Assembly: GCF_002886255.1 (NCBI RefSeq)
Contig: NZ_KZ614149.1
Coordinates: forward strand, 2,728,001-2,792,000
DNA: 64,000 nucleotides
Source: Alteribacillus bidgolensis
GTDB taxonomy: Bacteria > Bacillota > Bacilli > Bacillales > Marinococcaceae
Direction of reading: 5' to 3'
Positions 33,161 through 41,608 of this stretch are shown here, piece by piece (within the stretch, counting starts at the first letter, position 1; every line of letters starts with the position of its first letter). Below the pieces are notes generated by a model that was not told the DNA's origin, made no database searches, and saw nothing but the letters and a program-made list of their open reading frames with translations. The translations under genes were made by a program, and so were the position numbers.

Positions 33161-33601
33161 TTACTCTTTTTCTATTCTTTCTTCATAGAAAATAACTTGC
33201 CCATTACGCTGCAGCATTTTATGGTGATTTGTCGTTAGAAAGACTTGTACGACGTCTCCCTTCTCTAACTTGCCTGCATCATGATACGTACTATATATGC
33301 GGCTCTTTTTTTCACCATTTACATATAAGTGAGCATGTCCTTCGTAAAAGCTGCCTTTTTCTGATCCTATTTTTTCCGGAGTAAAAGTAAAGTTTTCTAC
33401 ATCTAAGATGAGGAGCCTATGGTTTCTATCATCTTTTCTCAGCTCTCCGTCTATCGCAGGAACTGCTTCCCCATCTGGAACTTCTACAGCTTCATGGGAA
33501 TGGTCATCAGCGCCGGCATAATGACTGTTTTCATGATGTAAATACACCATCACAGAAACGAACGAAAAAATGACAATAAAACTAATGATTCTATACCTCA
33601 T
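33161..33601 (-). CDS. Hypothetical membrane-anchored protein
   Basis: A 146-residue protein with one N-terminal membrane segment (about residues 4-21) and an extracytoplasmic domain rich in His and acidic residues near its start (HHENSHYAGADDHSHEA), then a beta-rich part (FTFTPEKIG, FYEGHAHLYVNGEKKSRIYS). The His-rich segment suggests metal binding, possibly copper, but this is an inference. It overlaps the end of the DUF2243 gene by about 10 bases, so both are co-transcribed. Similar small proteins sit next to DUF2243 and copper-oxidase assembly genes. Confidence 0.75.
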   Translation of the reverse strand: MRYRIISFIVIFSFVSVMVYLHHENSHYAGADDHSHEAVEVPDGEAVPAIDGELRKDDRNHRLLILDVENFTFTPEKIGSEKGSFYEGHAHLYVNGEKKSRIYSTYHDAGKLEKGDVVQVFLTTNHHKMLQRNGQVIFYEERIEKE

Positions 33602-34079
33602 ATTTGACCCCCGTGTTTCGCCGGATAATATAGCCTATTAAAATTAAAAATATACCGCACGCCAAAAAGGCTACATCATACATGAGAGCATTCGGGTCTC
33701 CTGGTTTAACGCGGTGAATTTGAAGGAGATGATGATTAATGAGGCCTTCTACAACATTGAAAATACCCCCGCCTATCAAAAAGAAACCTGCTAATAGACG
33801 AATGCCCTTTGAAATATCTGTCGGTTTTCCGCCAAGCCATAATACGATGCCGCCCGCAATTAATGTTATTGTCACAGCTAAATGAAACAAACCGTCACTT
33901 ATAATTTGCCCTTGCCGGCTGGTTTCCATCACGACACTGTGCCATTGAAGGAGCTGATGAAAAATAACACCGTCTAAAGCACCTAATGTGCCAAATCCCA
34001 TTAAAAAACTTCCAATAATAATTAATTTTCTTTTCGTATCTATTGTCACGGCAGATTCTCTCCCTTTTCCTAGGTTCAT
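33591..34079 (-). CDS. DUF2243 membrane protein
   Basis: A 162-residue integral membrane protein with four hydrophobic segments. The family pattern is visible: FLMGFGTLGALDGVIFHQLLQWH, LFHLAVTITLIAGGIVLW and FNVVEGLINHHLLQIHRVKP with repeated conserved His. The paired FHQLLQWH and NHHLLQIH motifs suggest a heme or metal site inside the membrane. Function is not established; relatives occur beside cytochrome-oxidase assembly factors. It is the first gene of a two-gene operon with the His-rich anchored protein. Confidence 0.88.
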   Translation of the reverse strand: MNLGKGRESAVTIDTKRKLIIIGSFLMGFGTLGALDGVIFHQLLQWHSVVMETSRQGQIISDGLFHLAVTITLIAGGIVLWLGGKPTDISKGIRLLAGFFLIGGGIFNVVEGLINHHLLQIHRVKPGDPNALMYDVAFLACGIFLILIGYIIRRNTGVKYEV

Positions 34080-34145
34080 AGTTTAATGTTTTCCTAAAAC
34101 AGGAAATAAAAAACCTATTTTTTGCCTGAAAGAAAGAGAATTAAA

Positions 34146-34178
34146 AAGCAGTCCCTGATAATTAATAAGGGACTGCTT
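34146..34178 (-). terminator. Terminator of the NlpC/P60 gene
   Basis: AAGCAGTCCC (34146-34155) pairs with GGGACTGCTT (34169-34178); the minus strand continues with TTTTTAATTC. Confidence 0.8.
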
Positions 34179-34192
34179 GGATATATATTTCG

Positions 34193-35134
34193 TTAGTTAA
34201 GACGACCTGCACCAAGGTAACGCTGCTTCCAATAAGAAGAAGACATGTTTGCAATCGTCACTCCTGTAGAGCTGCCAGCGTGAATAAATTGTCCTCCGCC
34301 AAGATAGATTCCAGCATGAGAAGGACCGCTAGTGTATGTTTCAAAGAACACCAGATCTCCAACACGTGGACTCGATACTTTAGAGCTCGCTTTGTAAATA
34401 GATGCTACCGTGCGGGGGATGCTTTTTCCTGCTTTGTTAAATACATATTGTAAATACCCGCTGCAGTCGAACCCGCTTGGAGACGTGCCGCCCCAAACAT
34501 ATGGCGATCCTATGTAATGGCGTGCGTTCGATATGAGCTTGTCCGAAAAGCCAGTAGACGAATTGGACGTGGTTTGGCTGCTTGTCGCCGATTTTACGCT
34601 CCCACCGTTTAATGCTAAAAACGTTCGTGGGCCGGCTATACCGTCCACATCGATACCGGCGGAACGCTGAAACGAACGAACAGAACTTGCCGTAACTGGT
34701 CCAAATACACCGTCAATGCTCCCGCTGTGATGGCCTTTTCTTTTAAGGGTCTGTTGCAGCTGACGAACATCGTTTCCACGTTCTCCTTGGCGAAGCGTTC
34801 GTGAAAATGCAGCTTGGTTCGGAGCAGATGCACTCGCGTTAACAGAACTGTTTCTTATCCCCATCGCACCAAATGTTTGAGGCCCGGCAATTCCATCTGT
34901 GCCAATGCCTGCGCTGTTTTGATACGAACGAACTGCTTTTGCTGTAACAGGACCAAATATTCCATCAATGGATCCATGCAAGAACCCCTCACCTTTCAGC
35001 CATTGTTGTAGTTCGGTCACGTCAGCGTGACGCATTCCTTGTTTTAACGTTTGATCACCCAGAGCGGCGTCAGCCATAGCTGGAGTAAAAAGAACTGTTG
35101 CAGTAAGTGCTGTAGATAACAAATATTTTTTCAT
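34193..35134 (-). CDS. Secreted D,L-endopeptidase: two peptidoglycan-binding domains plus NlpC/P60
   Basis: A 313-residue cell-wall hydrolase. A Sec signal peptide (KKYLLSTALTATVLFTPAMADA, cut near residue 24) is followed by two PG_binding_1 repeats (about 30-95 and 115-180) with the hallmark GSIDGIFGPVTAKAVRSYQ and GSIDGVFGPVTASSVRSFQ, a Ser/Thr linker, and a C-terminal NlpC/P60 peptidase (about 205-313). The catalytic Cys is in GFDCSGYLQYVF and the His in GPSHAGIYLGGG, with the third polar residue in FIHAGSS. Such enzymes cut the D-Glu-diaminopimelate bond in stem peptides during growth or separation. Monocistronic with a strong terminator. Confidence 0.95.
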   Translation of the reverse strand: MKKYLLSTALTATVLFTPAMADAALGDQTLKQGMRHADVTELQQWLKGEGFLHGSIDGIFGPVTAKAVRSYQNSAGIGTDGIAGPQTFGAMGIRNSSVNASASAPNQAAFSRTLRQGERGNDVRQLQQTLKRKGHHSGSIDGVFGPVTASSVRSFQRSAGIDVDGIAGPRTFLALNGGSVKSATSSQTTSNSSTGFSDKLISNARHYIGSPYVWGGTSPSGFDCSGYLQYVFNKAGKSIPRTVASIYKASSKVSSPRVGDLVFFETYTSGPSHAGIYLGGGQFIHAGSSTGVTIANMSSSYWKQRYLGAGRLN

Positions 35135-35728
35135 GATTGCCTGTATCGCCTCTTTCCTGCTGTTTCTCTTAGGTGGGTAGAGTGCCGCATCGAAATTATA
35201 GAATGATAGTATTCTCAGATTTTGAGAGCGATCAATCTTTTATCATATATATTAGATATTGTGGAGAAAGGCGAATCATACACCTCCATATAATTTTTCA
35301 TGCAAGATTTTCCAACATTTTGCACCATCAAATTATATGTCGGGTTTTGTCTGCTATCAATAAATTATCTGCTTTTGTTACGCAACTGTAATGATTGGTG
35401 GAAAAGTGTAATACATAATAGAACTTTTCCCCTATTTCTTTTTTAAACGACTAGAGCTTGGATGCACTCGAAAGGTTCTAAGTTGTTCGGTTGAATCAGA
35501 TTATTGTTCATTTACGTTTTATTTTTGTGTATTTTCTTTAAAAAGCTGTTCACATCATTTGAAGTTTTTCATTACTGAAGGACTTTGGTTCATATGTTTC
35601 GTCCTCTTACGTATTTATCCATAAAAGTTATGCATATATGTTTACATAGTGTTCATTTCTTATTCTTTAATTATGGAGTGCCTGGCCCCATATCATGACC
35701 CGAATAACTGGCCCGCTCCACTCCTTTG
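35135..35728. other. Gene-free spacer
   Basis: About 600 bases of AT-rich sequence upstream of the endopeptidase gene. A plus-strand frame at 35173-35391 has no ribosome binding site and an atypical composition. A GTGCCTGGCCCC core (35679-35690) followed by ACTGGCCCGC (35707) belongs to the palindrome family of the repeat spacers. Confidence 0.5.
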
Positions 35729-35819
35729 AAAAACTCGGCTTGCCGCCAGGTCCTATGGCGGAAGTCGCAGTTTTGCTTATACTTTGATCCTTTAACAAAG
35801 TTAAACTTTCCCAAAGTAT
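35729..35819 (+). repeat. Dispersed repeat R2, most complete copy
   Basis: About 90 bp: a left part with AAAACTCGGCTTGCCGCC and GTCCTATGGCGGAAGTC, which can fold through GCCGCC/GGCGG, then GTTTTGCTTATA, then a right part with a second stem ACTTTG/CAAAGT. Partial copies lie at 2575-2613, 3331-3385 and 40502-40555, all in the same orientation. Confidence 0.7.
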
Positions 35820-35834
35820 AAAAAAGCGTACAAA

Positions 35835-35868
35835 AAAAGAGCAGTGTTGCAATTTTTACTGCTCTTTT
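35835..35868 (-). terminator. Terminator of the gene at 35874-36509
   Basis: AAAAGAGCAGT (35835-35845) pairs with ACTGCTCTTTT (35858-35868), followed on the minus strand by further T residues. Confidence 0.75.
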
Positions 35869-35873
35869 CTTAG

Positions 35874-36509
35874 CTATAGTTTCAATATTTTCTGTTTTAC
35901 TATATCCTCAATTACTTCTTCTGTATTTAATGAGTCATTCACATAAAATCTGCTTCTTTGAGGGGGGCTTGGTTTCATTAGAACATCAAGCTTATGGCAA
36001 TAACGAAAAAGCAAGGTTATAAATTGCCTCAGAGTTGACGATTGATAGGTTGTAAACGTTCGCAAGTCATTCGCAAATGCTTCGTAGAAAGTCTTTGAAG
36101 AAAATGGTTCTTTTTCTTTCCAACTTTCTAGATTGTTTAGAAATTTCCGAAAAAGCTCGACACTAACTGCGTAAGTTTGAGGAGGTTTTTTGAATTTCAA
36201 AAGATTATCCTCTTCTATGTAGTACAGCATTAAGGCATCCGGTTTACGTTGGTGGTCGTTGATATTGTGGATAGAGGCAGGGTCTGCTGCAGGGGATAAC
36301 AGATCTTTGGGGCTGTTTTCTGTTTTATCTTGTTGTACGGAAGCACTGACGGACGCAGCACTGGATTGGAAGGGTTCCCCTGCGATAAAAGCTTCGATAC
36401 GGGCCAATTGTCTCATGTAGGAAACAGCCTGCTCGGCACGGTCGAATTGATGGGTTTCAATCGACGTCTGGAGAATGTCTTGCAATTTTTCATGTAATAG
36501 AGAAGACAT
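35874..36509 (-). CDS. Hypothetical protein
   Basis: A 211-residue soluble, helical protein that I do not recognise. The N-terminal 50 residues look like a helical hairpin (LHEKLQDILQTSIETHQFDRAEQAVSYMRQ in two helices), then a polar linker rich in Ser, Ala and Asp, and a C-terminal helical domain (LFRKFLNNLESWKEKEPF, LRQFITLLFRYCHKLDVL). There is no signal peptide, membrane helix or metal motif. GGGGGAG precedes the ATG and a clean terminator follows, so it is a real gene. It is monocistronic. Confidence 0.75.
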   Translation of the reverse strand: MSSLLHEKLQDILQTSIETHQFDRAEQAVSYMRQLARIEAFIAGEPFQSSAASVSASVQQDKTENSPKDLLSPAADPASIHNINDHQRKPDALMLYYIEEDNLLKFKKPPQTYAVSVELFRKFLNNLESWKEKEPFSSKTFYEAFANDLRTFTTYQSSTLRQFITLLFRYCHKLDVLMKPSPPQRSRFYVNDSLNTEEVIEDIVKQKILKL

Positions 36510-36639
36510 GTCTGAACTCCCCCTTTCTTATTTGTTACTATTTAATTGTACACAAAAGACCTGGTTATGGCTATCAAAAAATAAAGCGTTTTCTTTTTCT
36601 GGTATATCAGCCTTATTGTAAATTGCAAAGCAGTAGGAC

Positions 36640-37563
36640 TTACCTAATTGAACAAGCTGCACCGACTGCTCCTAATTCTGCTTCAAACCGTGCAGGCTTC
36701 ATCGTTATTCCCTCCGCCATGTAAGACATAGTAAAGCGCTTTACATAGGCTTCTACTTGGCTGAAAAAGTAATCCCCTTTTTGTAAAACCCCTCCGCCAA
36801 TAACAATTTCTTTTAAAGCCAGTAAATGAATCGAGTTTACAAGAGCTAGTCCAAGGTATCGGGCACCCTCTTTTAAAACGTTCTGGCACCAAACATCTCC
36901 CTTTTCGGCAAGCTCTACTATTTCAGGCATTGCCATTTTTTTATACTTTCCTCCCTTCGTACGAACTTTTTCTTCCATAGCTGGACCGGATGCATAATGC
37001 TTTAAACATCCATAATTACCGCACGAACAAATTTGGCCCTTTGGATTCACCGTCATGTGACCCAATTCTCCGGCTCCTTGCATGATCTTCTCTTCCATTA
37101 CTATGCCAGCACCGATGCCCGTTCCAACAGAAACATACATAAAACGATCCCTTTTTCTACTCTTTTTCTGCCATTCTGCCATAGCTGCTGCATCCGTGTC
37201 ATTGCATAAACGAACTGGCATTTGTAAGGCTTTTTCTACATGCTCCCCGATGGAAAAATCTTTTACACTTAAGCTTTGAGCATAGCGAATGGTTCGCGTC
37301 CTTGGATCGATGATTCCGGCAGAGGCAATCCCAATCTCAATCGGGGTCCGATCTTCTTTTTCCGCCCTTATTATTAAATCCTGAACGATTGTGCTGATCG
37401 TTTGTAAAATCTCTTTTTCCGGATGTTCCTTTTTTGCAAAAGTGGGAAGTTGTCTGGTTGCAACTGCATGTCCGTCATCGTCCACCAAAGCACCAAGAAT
37501 TTTCGTGCCGCCTAAATCAATGCCTATTCGAAGCGTTTTCCCATTAAATTCTCGTCTTTTCAT
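36640..37563 (-). CDS. ROK-family sugar kinase
   Basis: A 307-residue ATP-dependent sugar kinase (glucose, N-acetylglucosamine or N-acetylmannosamine class). The phosphate-1 loop is GIDLGGTKILGALVD, the catalytic Asp is in LCNDTDAAAMAEW, followed by SVGTGIGAGIV. The ROK zinc site is GELGHMTV plus CSCGNYGCLKHYASG. In most members the last motif reads GCLE; here Lys replaces Glu, next to a zinc-binding Cys. The gene stands alone, yet an N-acetylglucosamine regulon lies 4-12 kb away, so a role in amino-sugar or glucose phosphorylation is plausible. No associated repressor site was recognised. Confidence 0.9.
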   Translation of the reverse strand: MKRREFNGKTLRIGIDLGGTKILGALVDDDGHAVATRQLPTFAKKEHPEKEILQTISTIVQDLIIRAEKEDRTPIEIGIASAGIIDPRTRTIRYAQSLSVKDFSIGEHVEKALQMPVRLCNDTDAAAMAEWQKKSRKRDRFMYVSVGTGIGAGIVMEEKIMQGAGELGHMTVNPKGQICSCGNYGCLKHYASGPAMEEKVRTKGGKYKKMAMPEIVELAEKGDVWCQNVLKEGARYLGLALVNSIHLLALKEIVIGGGVLQKGDYFFSQVEAYVKRFTMSYMAEGITMKPARFEAELGAVGAACSIR

Positions 37564-37821
37564 CCCTTTGTCCTCACTTCATCTATATCTCTACTAGCAA
37601 TATAACATACTTACTTTTTTTCAGCCTTATATATTTCTCCTTACGAAAATTTCCTAATACGAAAGTTATGTTTATCGCTTTAATTATAAAATATTTGTCT
37701 GTCTTTTGTATTATTTTCCATTTTCAAGATAAGTCCTTTTGTCGGTTTTTCCATTTTTACCAGGAATTAGAAAATAATAAGTTGAATGATAAAACAGCTC
37801 TTACAAAAGGAGGAATTGTTT

Positions 37822-38865
37822 ATGTCAAAAAAGAGTTTTTTTTCCAGAATAACTGCTGTAACTACTGCAGTTCTCTTCGTGTTACCGTTTGCTGCATCGA
37901 ACGTACAAGCAGTGGGAGAAGGACCAAATCTATCAGGCAATGAAAAAATTTTAAATGAACGCCTCACCAGCTATGAAGACATGAAAACAGAGCTAAAGAG
38001 ATATGACAGCCAGTCGGAATTACTTGAAGTTGAGGTGTTTGGCCAATCCGTCCAAGGCCGCGACCTTCACCTAGTTTCTTTTGGAGAAAATGCTGATAAT
38101 CCTGTCATTTTATTTTTAACACAACAACACGGAAATGAAGCGATGATTACAGAAGGTGCGCTTGAGTTGGTGAAAAAGTTAAGCACCAATAGCGAACAGG
38201 TCAAAGAGTGGGCTGAAGAAGTCAACGTTTTAATTGTTCCACGTCTCAACGTAGATGGCGCCGAGGGTGATGTAAATTTTGACATTTCTAATTATGTTGG
38301 CGGTGGTCAATCCACTCGATATAATGCAAACGAAGCAGATTTAAATCGAGATCATAATACACTGGCGGAACCCGAAACTCGTGCTTTTCATGAAGAGGTG
38401 CTGCAGCAATACAACATTGATTATTTGATTGATTTTCACCATCAGGACACCCAAAGTGCGATAGACGATGAATATGTTTCCGGTTCGATGCTGTACCCGA
38501 CTAACTCTGGTGTGGATGAAGAGGTACGAAAAATGTCTAAACAGCTAGGCTCTGTTGTTTATGATGCCGTAGAGTCTAAAGGTTATGGATTAATCGGAAA
38601 ATACAACGGCGGAACTGCCAACACAATCGCTCGAAACGGTCTGGCCCATGAATATGATATTGCTACCCTTTTGTTTGAAATGCGCGGAATGACAGATCAT
38701 GAATATGAAAGTTACGTACTCGGCCAAAAAAGCAACGGATACCTTATCCAACAAGCTAAAACCGCAATGGAAGCTGCAATTACCGCCATTGCTGATGGGA
38801 ATATAGAAGAAGCTGACATCACATTCTGGGATGAACTGCCGACACAAGGCTATAAAACAGAATGA
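37822..38865 (+). CDS. Secreted M14-family metallocarboxypeptidase, first copy
   Basis: A 347-residue zinc carboxypeptidase with a Sec signal peptide (SKKSFFSRITAVTTAVLF to NVQA, cut near residue 30). Zinc ligands are the His and Glu of QQHGNEAMITEGA and the His of IDFHHQDTQ; the catalytic Glu is in LLFEMRGMTDHE, close to the C-terminus as usual. NGGTANTIARNGLAHEYD is the substrate-side loop. AAAAGGAGG lies before the ATG at 37822; an earlier in-frame ATG (37786) is rejected. It removes C-terminal residues from peptides or wall stem peptides outside the cell. A second M14 gene follows 17 bases later. Confidence 0.92.
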   Translation: MSKKSFFSRITAVTTAVLFVLPFAASNVQAVGEGPNLSGNEKILNERLTSYEDMKTELKRYDSQSELLEVEVFGQSVQGRDLHLVSFGENADNPVILFLTQQHGNEAMITEGALELVKKLSTNSEQVKEWAEEVNVLIVPRLNVDGAEGDVNFDISNYVGGGQSTRYNANEADLNRDHNTLAEPETRAFHEEVLQQYNIDYLIDFHHQDTQSAIDDEYVSGSMLYPTNSGVDEEVRKMSKQLGSVVYDAVESKGYGLIGKYNGGTANTIARNGLAHEYDIATLLFEMRGMTDHEYESYVLGQKSNGYLIQQAKTAMEAAITAIADGNIEEADITFWDELPTQGYKTE

Positions 38866-38882
38866 TGAAAAGGATGAGATAG

Positions 38883-40076
38883 ATGAAAAAATGGAAAAGC
38901 ATATCGTGTATGTGTATGCTAGCTGGCGCTCTTGTTTTTCAACCATTAGCAGTGAGTGCTGATCAACCGGAAAACTCTCCCGGCACGCCAGATCAGCAAA
39001 ACTATAAGATTAAAGGATTTGTTGATTATGAAGAACTGGAACAAAGGCTGGAAAAAATCGAACAAACGAGCAATGGACGTGTCGACGTTGAGGTCATCGG
39101 CCAATCCAACCAAGGCCGTGATATATACAGTGCCCGTATTGGAGACGGAGATAAAGTGGTGTTGATAGAAAGTGAAATTCACGGAAATGAAAAAACCGGA
39201 ACAGACGCCCTTCTTCATATTCTTCAATATTTAGGATCAAGCAATTCCACACATGCTGAAAAGATTCGAGAAGAACTCACTTTCGTTGCTGTACCAAAAA
39301 TGAATCCAGATGCTTCCGAATTAGATCGCCGCGGAAATGAGCGTTCCTGGGAGGAAGTTGTGGCTGATTTCCCTCAGCTTGAAGGAGCTGTTCCATCGTG
39401 GAATTACTATAATAGAAGCTTGCAGGGAGACGACTACAGCGACAACCCCGGCTTCGATGTAAACCGTGACTTTCATCCAGATTTGCAGTATGAACCTCAG
39501 CCTGAAGATTTCCCAGGGAGTTCGAGTGAACCCGGCTGGTATATCCATCCAGAATCTCAAACGATACGTGATCTATACATCGATCTACAAGATGAATTCG
39601 GCAGCGTAGATACATTCATCGACCTTCACCATCAGGGCCCGCATTATAAAGTCGGCGAGACTAATAAAGATGTAACCATGTCAATCTCTGCTCAATTTGT
39701 TCCTAATCCAAACAGTGAAGATGGGGCGAAATACAGCAGCTATGCAGACAATTACAACTACGATTTTTCCCGTCAATTAAACGTAGCCATCTATAATAAA
39801 CTGCAGCAAGGAAACTCTCCTTTTAACAATATCACTCTATACTCACAAGGGCTTGACCTGCCGGGGACTGCGCTCGGAAGCTTTGCTTTAAACGGAAGCG
39901 GCACTGTTTTATTTGAAGTAAGAGGACAAACACACAGCTTCGGACAGAAAAAACGAGGACAGCTTGTTAAAACAGTCGAAACCGGTCTTTACGCTGTACT
40001 TGAAGGAATGGCTGATGGAAGTGTTTATGAACAGGACCCAGAACGTTATGAGGATATCCCGCTTACCAACCGTTAG
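38883..40076 (+). CDS. Secreted M14-family metallocarboxypeptidase, second copy
   Basis: A 397-residue paralogue of the preceding gene. The signal peptide ends after LVFQPLAVSA. Zinc ligands lie in EIHGNEKTGTDALLH and IDLHHQGPHYK and the catalytic Glu in VLFEVRGQTHSFG. It has an insert of about 60 residues after the first motif (around WNYYNRSLQGDDYSDNPGFDVNRDFHPD), absent from the first copy, so substrate preference may differ. AAAAGGATG is the likely ribosome binding region. Both genes form one transcript; extracellular peptide scavenging is the simplest role. Confidence 0.92.
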   Translation: MKKWKSISCMCMLAGALVFQPLAVSADQPENSPGTPDQQNYKIKGFVDYEELEQRLEKIEQTSNGRVDVEVIGQSNQGRDIYSARIGDGDKVVLIESEIHGNEKTGTDALLHILQYLGSSNSTHAEKIREELTFVAVPKMNPDASELDRRGNERSWEEVVADFPQLEGAVPSWNYYNRSLQGDDYSDNPGFDVNRDFHPDLQYEPQPEDFPGSSSEPGWYIHPESQTIRDLYIDLQDEFGSVDTFIDLHHQGPHYKVGETNKDVTMSISAQFVPNPNSEDGAKYSSYADNYNYDFSRQLNVAIYNKLQQGNSPFNNITLYSQGLDLPGTALGSFALNGSGTVLFEVRGQTHSFGQKKRGQLVKTVETGLYAVLEGMADGSVYEQDPERYEDIPLTNR

Positions 40077-40104
40077 AATGTAAATCAATGGTGGTAATAA
40101 ATAG

Positions 40105-40147
40105 AGAGGCCGTTTCCCTTAGAAATGGAGCGGCCCCTCCCTTTTTA
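40105..40147 (+). terminator. Probable terminator of the M14 operon
   Basis: GAGAGGCCG (about 40104-40112) can pair with CGGCCCCTC (40131-40139), leading into CCTTTTT. The stem is imperfect. Confidence 0.5.
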
Positions 40148-40252
40148 ACAACTGAGTTACTACCCGTATAAGACTGTCAGGTTCAGAATTTATGATTTGG
40201 GTGAGAACATATGTAAACATACATTTCAATCCTGATAAAAAATCTACCTCTC

Positions 40253-40447
40253 CTATAAAGGGTAGAGTTTTTCGTCATAACAATGGCGGCACTTTTTATA
40301 CTTTTTTTCCTCTACTAATTTATTTACATAATTCTCATCGTGAGTCCCTTCCCTTTTTTCAAGAGGTGTAGTGTTGAGACCGCAGGCATACCCTGCATAG
40401 GGGGTGCGGTGTATTTGCGACGTCGTATGATCAATGAGATATTTCAA
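40253..40447 (-). CDS. Small zinc-ribbon-like protein
   Basis: A 64-residue protein starting at TTG behind GGGGG with spacing 8. It has an N-terminal HRTPYAGYACGLNTTP and a C-terminal KKCRHCYDEKLYPL, so a single Cys plus CxxC, together with His, could hold one zinc. A stem with TCTACC/GGTAGA and a T-run overlaps its stop codon (40240-40262 region), supporting a real transcription unit. The family is not known to me; similar tiny zinc-binding proteins often act as accessory or regulatory factors. Confidence 0.6.
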   Translation of the reverse strand: MKYLIDHTTSQIHRTPYAGYACGLNTTPLEKREGTHDENYVNKLVEEKKYKKCRHCYDEKLYPL

Positions 40448-40501
40448 GTTGAATTCCCCCTTTTAAATTTTTTGGAACGATTTAGGAAAAAAAGAACAAC
40501 C

Positions 40502-40555
40502 GAAAAACTTGGCTTACCGCCGAGTCCTTATGGCGGAGCCGTAGTTTGACTTATG
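40502..40555 (+). repeat. Partial copy of dispersed repeat R2
   Basis: GAAAAACTTGGCTTACCGCC and GAGTCCTTATGGCGGAGCC with the stem CCGCC/GGCGG, then GTAGTTTGACTTATG. The right half seen at 35781-35818 is absent. Confidence 0.68.
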
Positions 40556-40572
40556 GGACGGCCCCATAAAAA

Positions 40573-40610
40573 AAGCCGAAAAGAATGGTTTTCTTCATTC
40601 TTTTCGGCTT
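40573..40610 (-). terminator. Strong intrinsic terminator after the DUF2294 genes
   Basis: AAGCCGAAAAGAATG (40573-40587) pairs over 15 bases with CATTCTTTTCGGCTT (40596-40610); the minus strand continues with seven T residues. Confidence 0.85.
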
Positions 40611-40644
40611 ATGTCCAGCTCTAATTGTCTGTCTCATTACCACC

Positions 40645-40995
40645 TTAATGCTTATTCGGTTGTAATATAATAATGATATAGCTTTTATCTAATTTAAAGT
40701 CCCAATCCACAAAAATGTCCGCTACGTTTGTTTGGAGAATCGCCTCAAATTTACTCGCATGCAACAGCCTTTTTTCTAGATGTCTTTTTGTTAATTTAAG
40801 TTCTTCTTCAAAGCCAGATCGGATTAACTCTTTCTCAATCCGAACTAAAATACCATCTCTCGTAATAATAAGAGTTCTGTCATTTATCATACAGGAATCA
40901 AGAGACGCAGGTAATTTCTCGGCATGCTTGCTTACACGGGCAATTTCATTATGAATGGCTTCTTTCCCGGAATATTCTTCTAATATGGCGGCATC
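40645..40995 (-). pseudogene. DUF2294 second domain, cut off by an in-frame stop
   Basis: About 116 codons directly continuing the frame of the upstream DUF2294 gene after its TAA (40996-40998). The sequence reads AAILEEYSGKEAIHNEIARV and then TRDGILVRIEKELIRSG, ending at IIILQPNKH. Strand and helix order mirror the first domain (for example NVADIFVDWDFKLDK against AVNEMYYDWSLQNR). No ATG with a ribosome binding site exists near the break; the first ATG is at 40890, inside the domain. Either a nonsense mutation split a two-domain protein or the second half is translated from a rare start. Confidence 0.55.
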
Positions 40996-41343
40996 TTATT
41001 CGCCCTCTTCTTCATCAATGATTCCAATTAAGATGCCTGTGCGGTTTTGAAGAGACCAATCATAATACATTTCATTTACCGCTAAATTCGCAGTTACCTT
41101 TAAGGCTGCTTTAATTTCCGGAAGAAGTTCCTGCATAAGGATATCTCTCGTTTCTTCCACTTTCATCGTTTTTTCTTGTGAGACCAGCACCCTTTCCATT
41201 GGGGCCAAAAAATCTCTTAAATGAAGTGTTACAAACGGTTTTTTTATCGAAACATAAACAGAAGAAGGGCCTTTTCCAAAGTTATCTCTTAAAAGCTTAC
41301 CAGTATAACTTGCTATTTCAGCTTGCACCGACGTTTTTTCCAT
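40996..41343 (-). CDS. DUF2294-family protein
   Basis: A 115-residue protein of the DUF2294 family, found in Bacillus and other Gram-positives; some entries describe it as Na+-translocation related, but no function is established. It contains SYTGKLLRDNFGKGPSSVYV, KPFVTLHLRDFLAPMERVL and MQELLPEIKAALK. There is no membrane helix or signal peptide. Ribosome binding sequence AAAGGAATGG lies a few bases before the ATG. Single-domain members of this length exist, so the gene may be functional by itself although a second, in-frame domain follows its stop. Confidence 0.8.
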   Translation of the reverse strand: MEKTSVQAEIASYTGKLLRDNFGKGPSSVYVSIKKPFVTLHLRDFLAPMERVLVSQEKTMKVEETRDILMQELLPEIKAALKVTANLAVNEMYYDWSLQNRTGILIGIIDEEEGE

Positions 41344-41490
41344 AAATCGCCATTCCTTTTTTAAGACAGAAACGTTCTTTTTTCCGTCCTGCAGTTTATT
41401 ATAACATTTCTTTTCTTAATAAAAAGAGTAGTTACTATCTATTTCCGTATTACGAGGTTTTATAACCAGATTTTTAACATTTAGTGTTCT

Positions 41491-41526
41491 AGTGGTATAG
41501 ACAACTATATTTAATGGTGCTATAAT
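41491..41526 (+). promoter_or_regulatory. NagR (dre-type) operator over the nagE-type promoter
   Basis: AGTGGTATAGACAACT (41491-41506) matches the GntR/HutC dre-site pattern seen for NagR/DasR. Its TAGACA (41498-41503) serves as -35 with TATAAT at 41521-41526, spacer 17. Binding would block the promoter. The same sequence, inverted, lies before nagA (49255-49270). Confidence 0.8.
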
Positions 41527-41608
41527 GCCCATATGATTGGCATTATTTTTACGTTGTTGTAATCGCTTACCCGAACGTTTACATTCATTATTTAAGGGGG
41601 TTAAACAG

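Noticed and set aside
35173..35391. A 72-codon plus-strand frame in the spacer before the endopeptidase gene
   Set aside because: No ribosome binding site, atypical composition rich in Ile, His and Arg, and no recognisable motif.
41558..41571. CcpA cre-like sequence TGTAATCGCTTACC before nagE
   Set aside because: Only an approximate match to the cre consensus; not strong enough to list as a site, though catabolite control of nagE would be expected.
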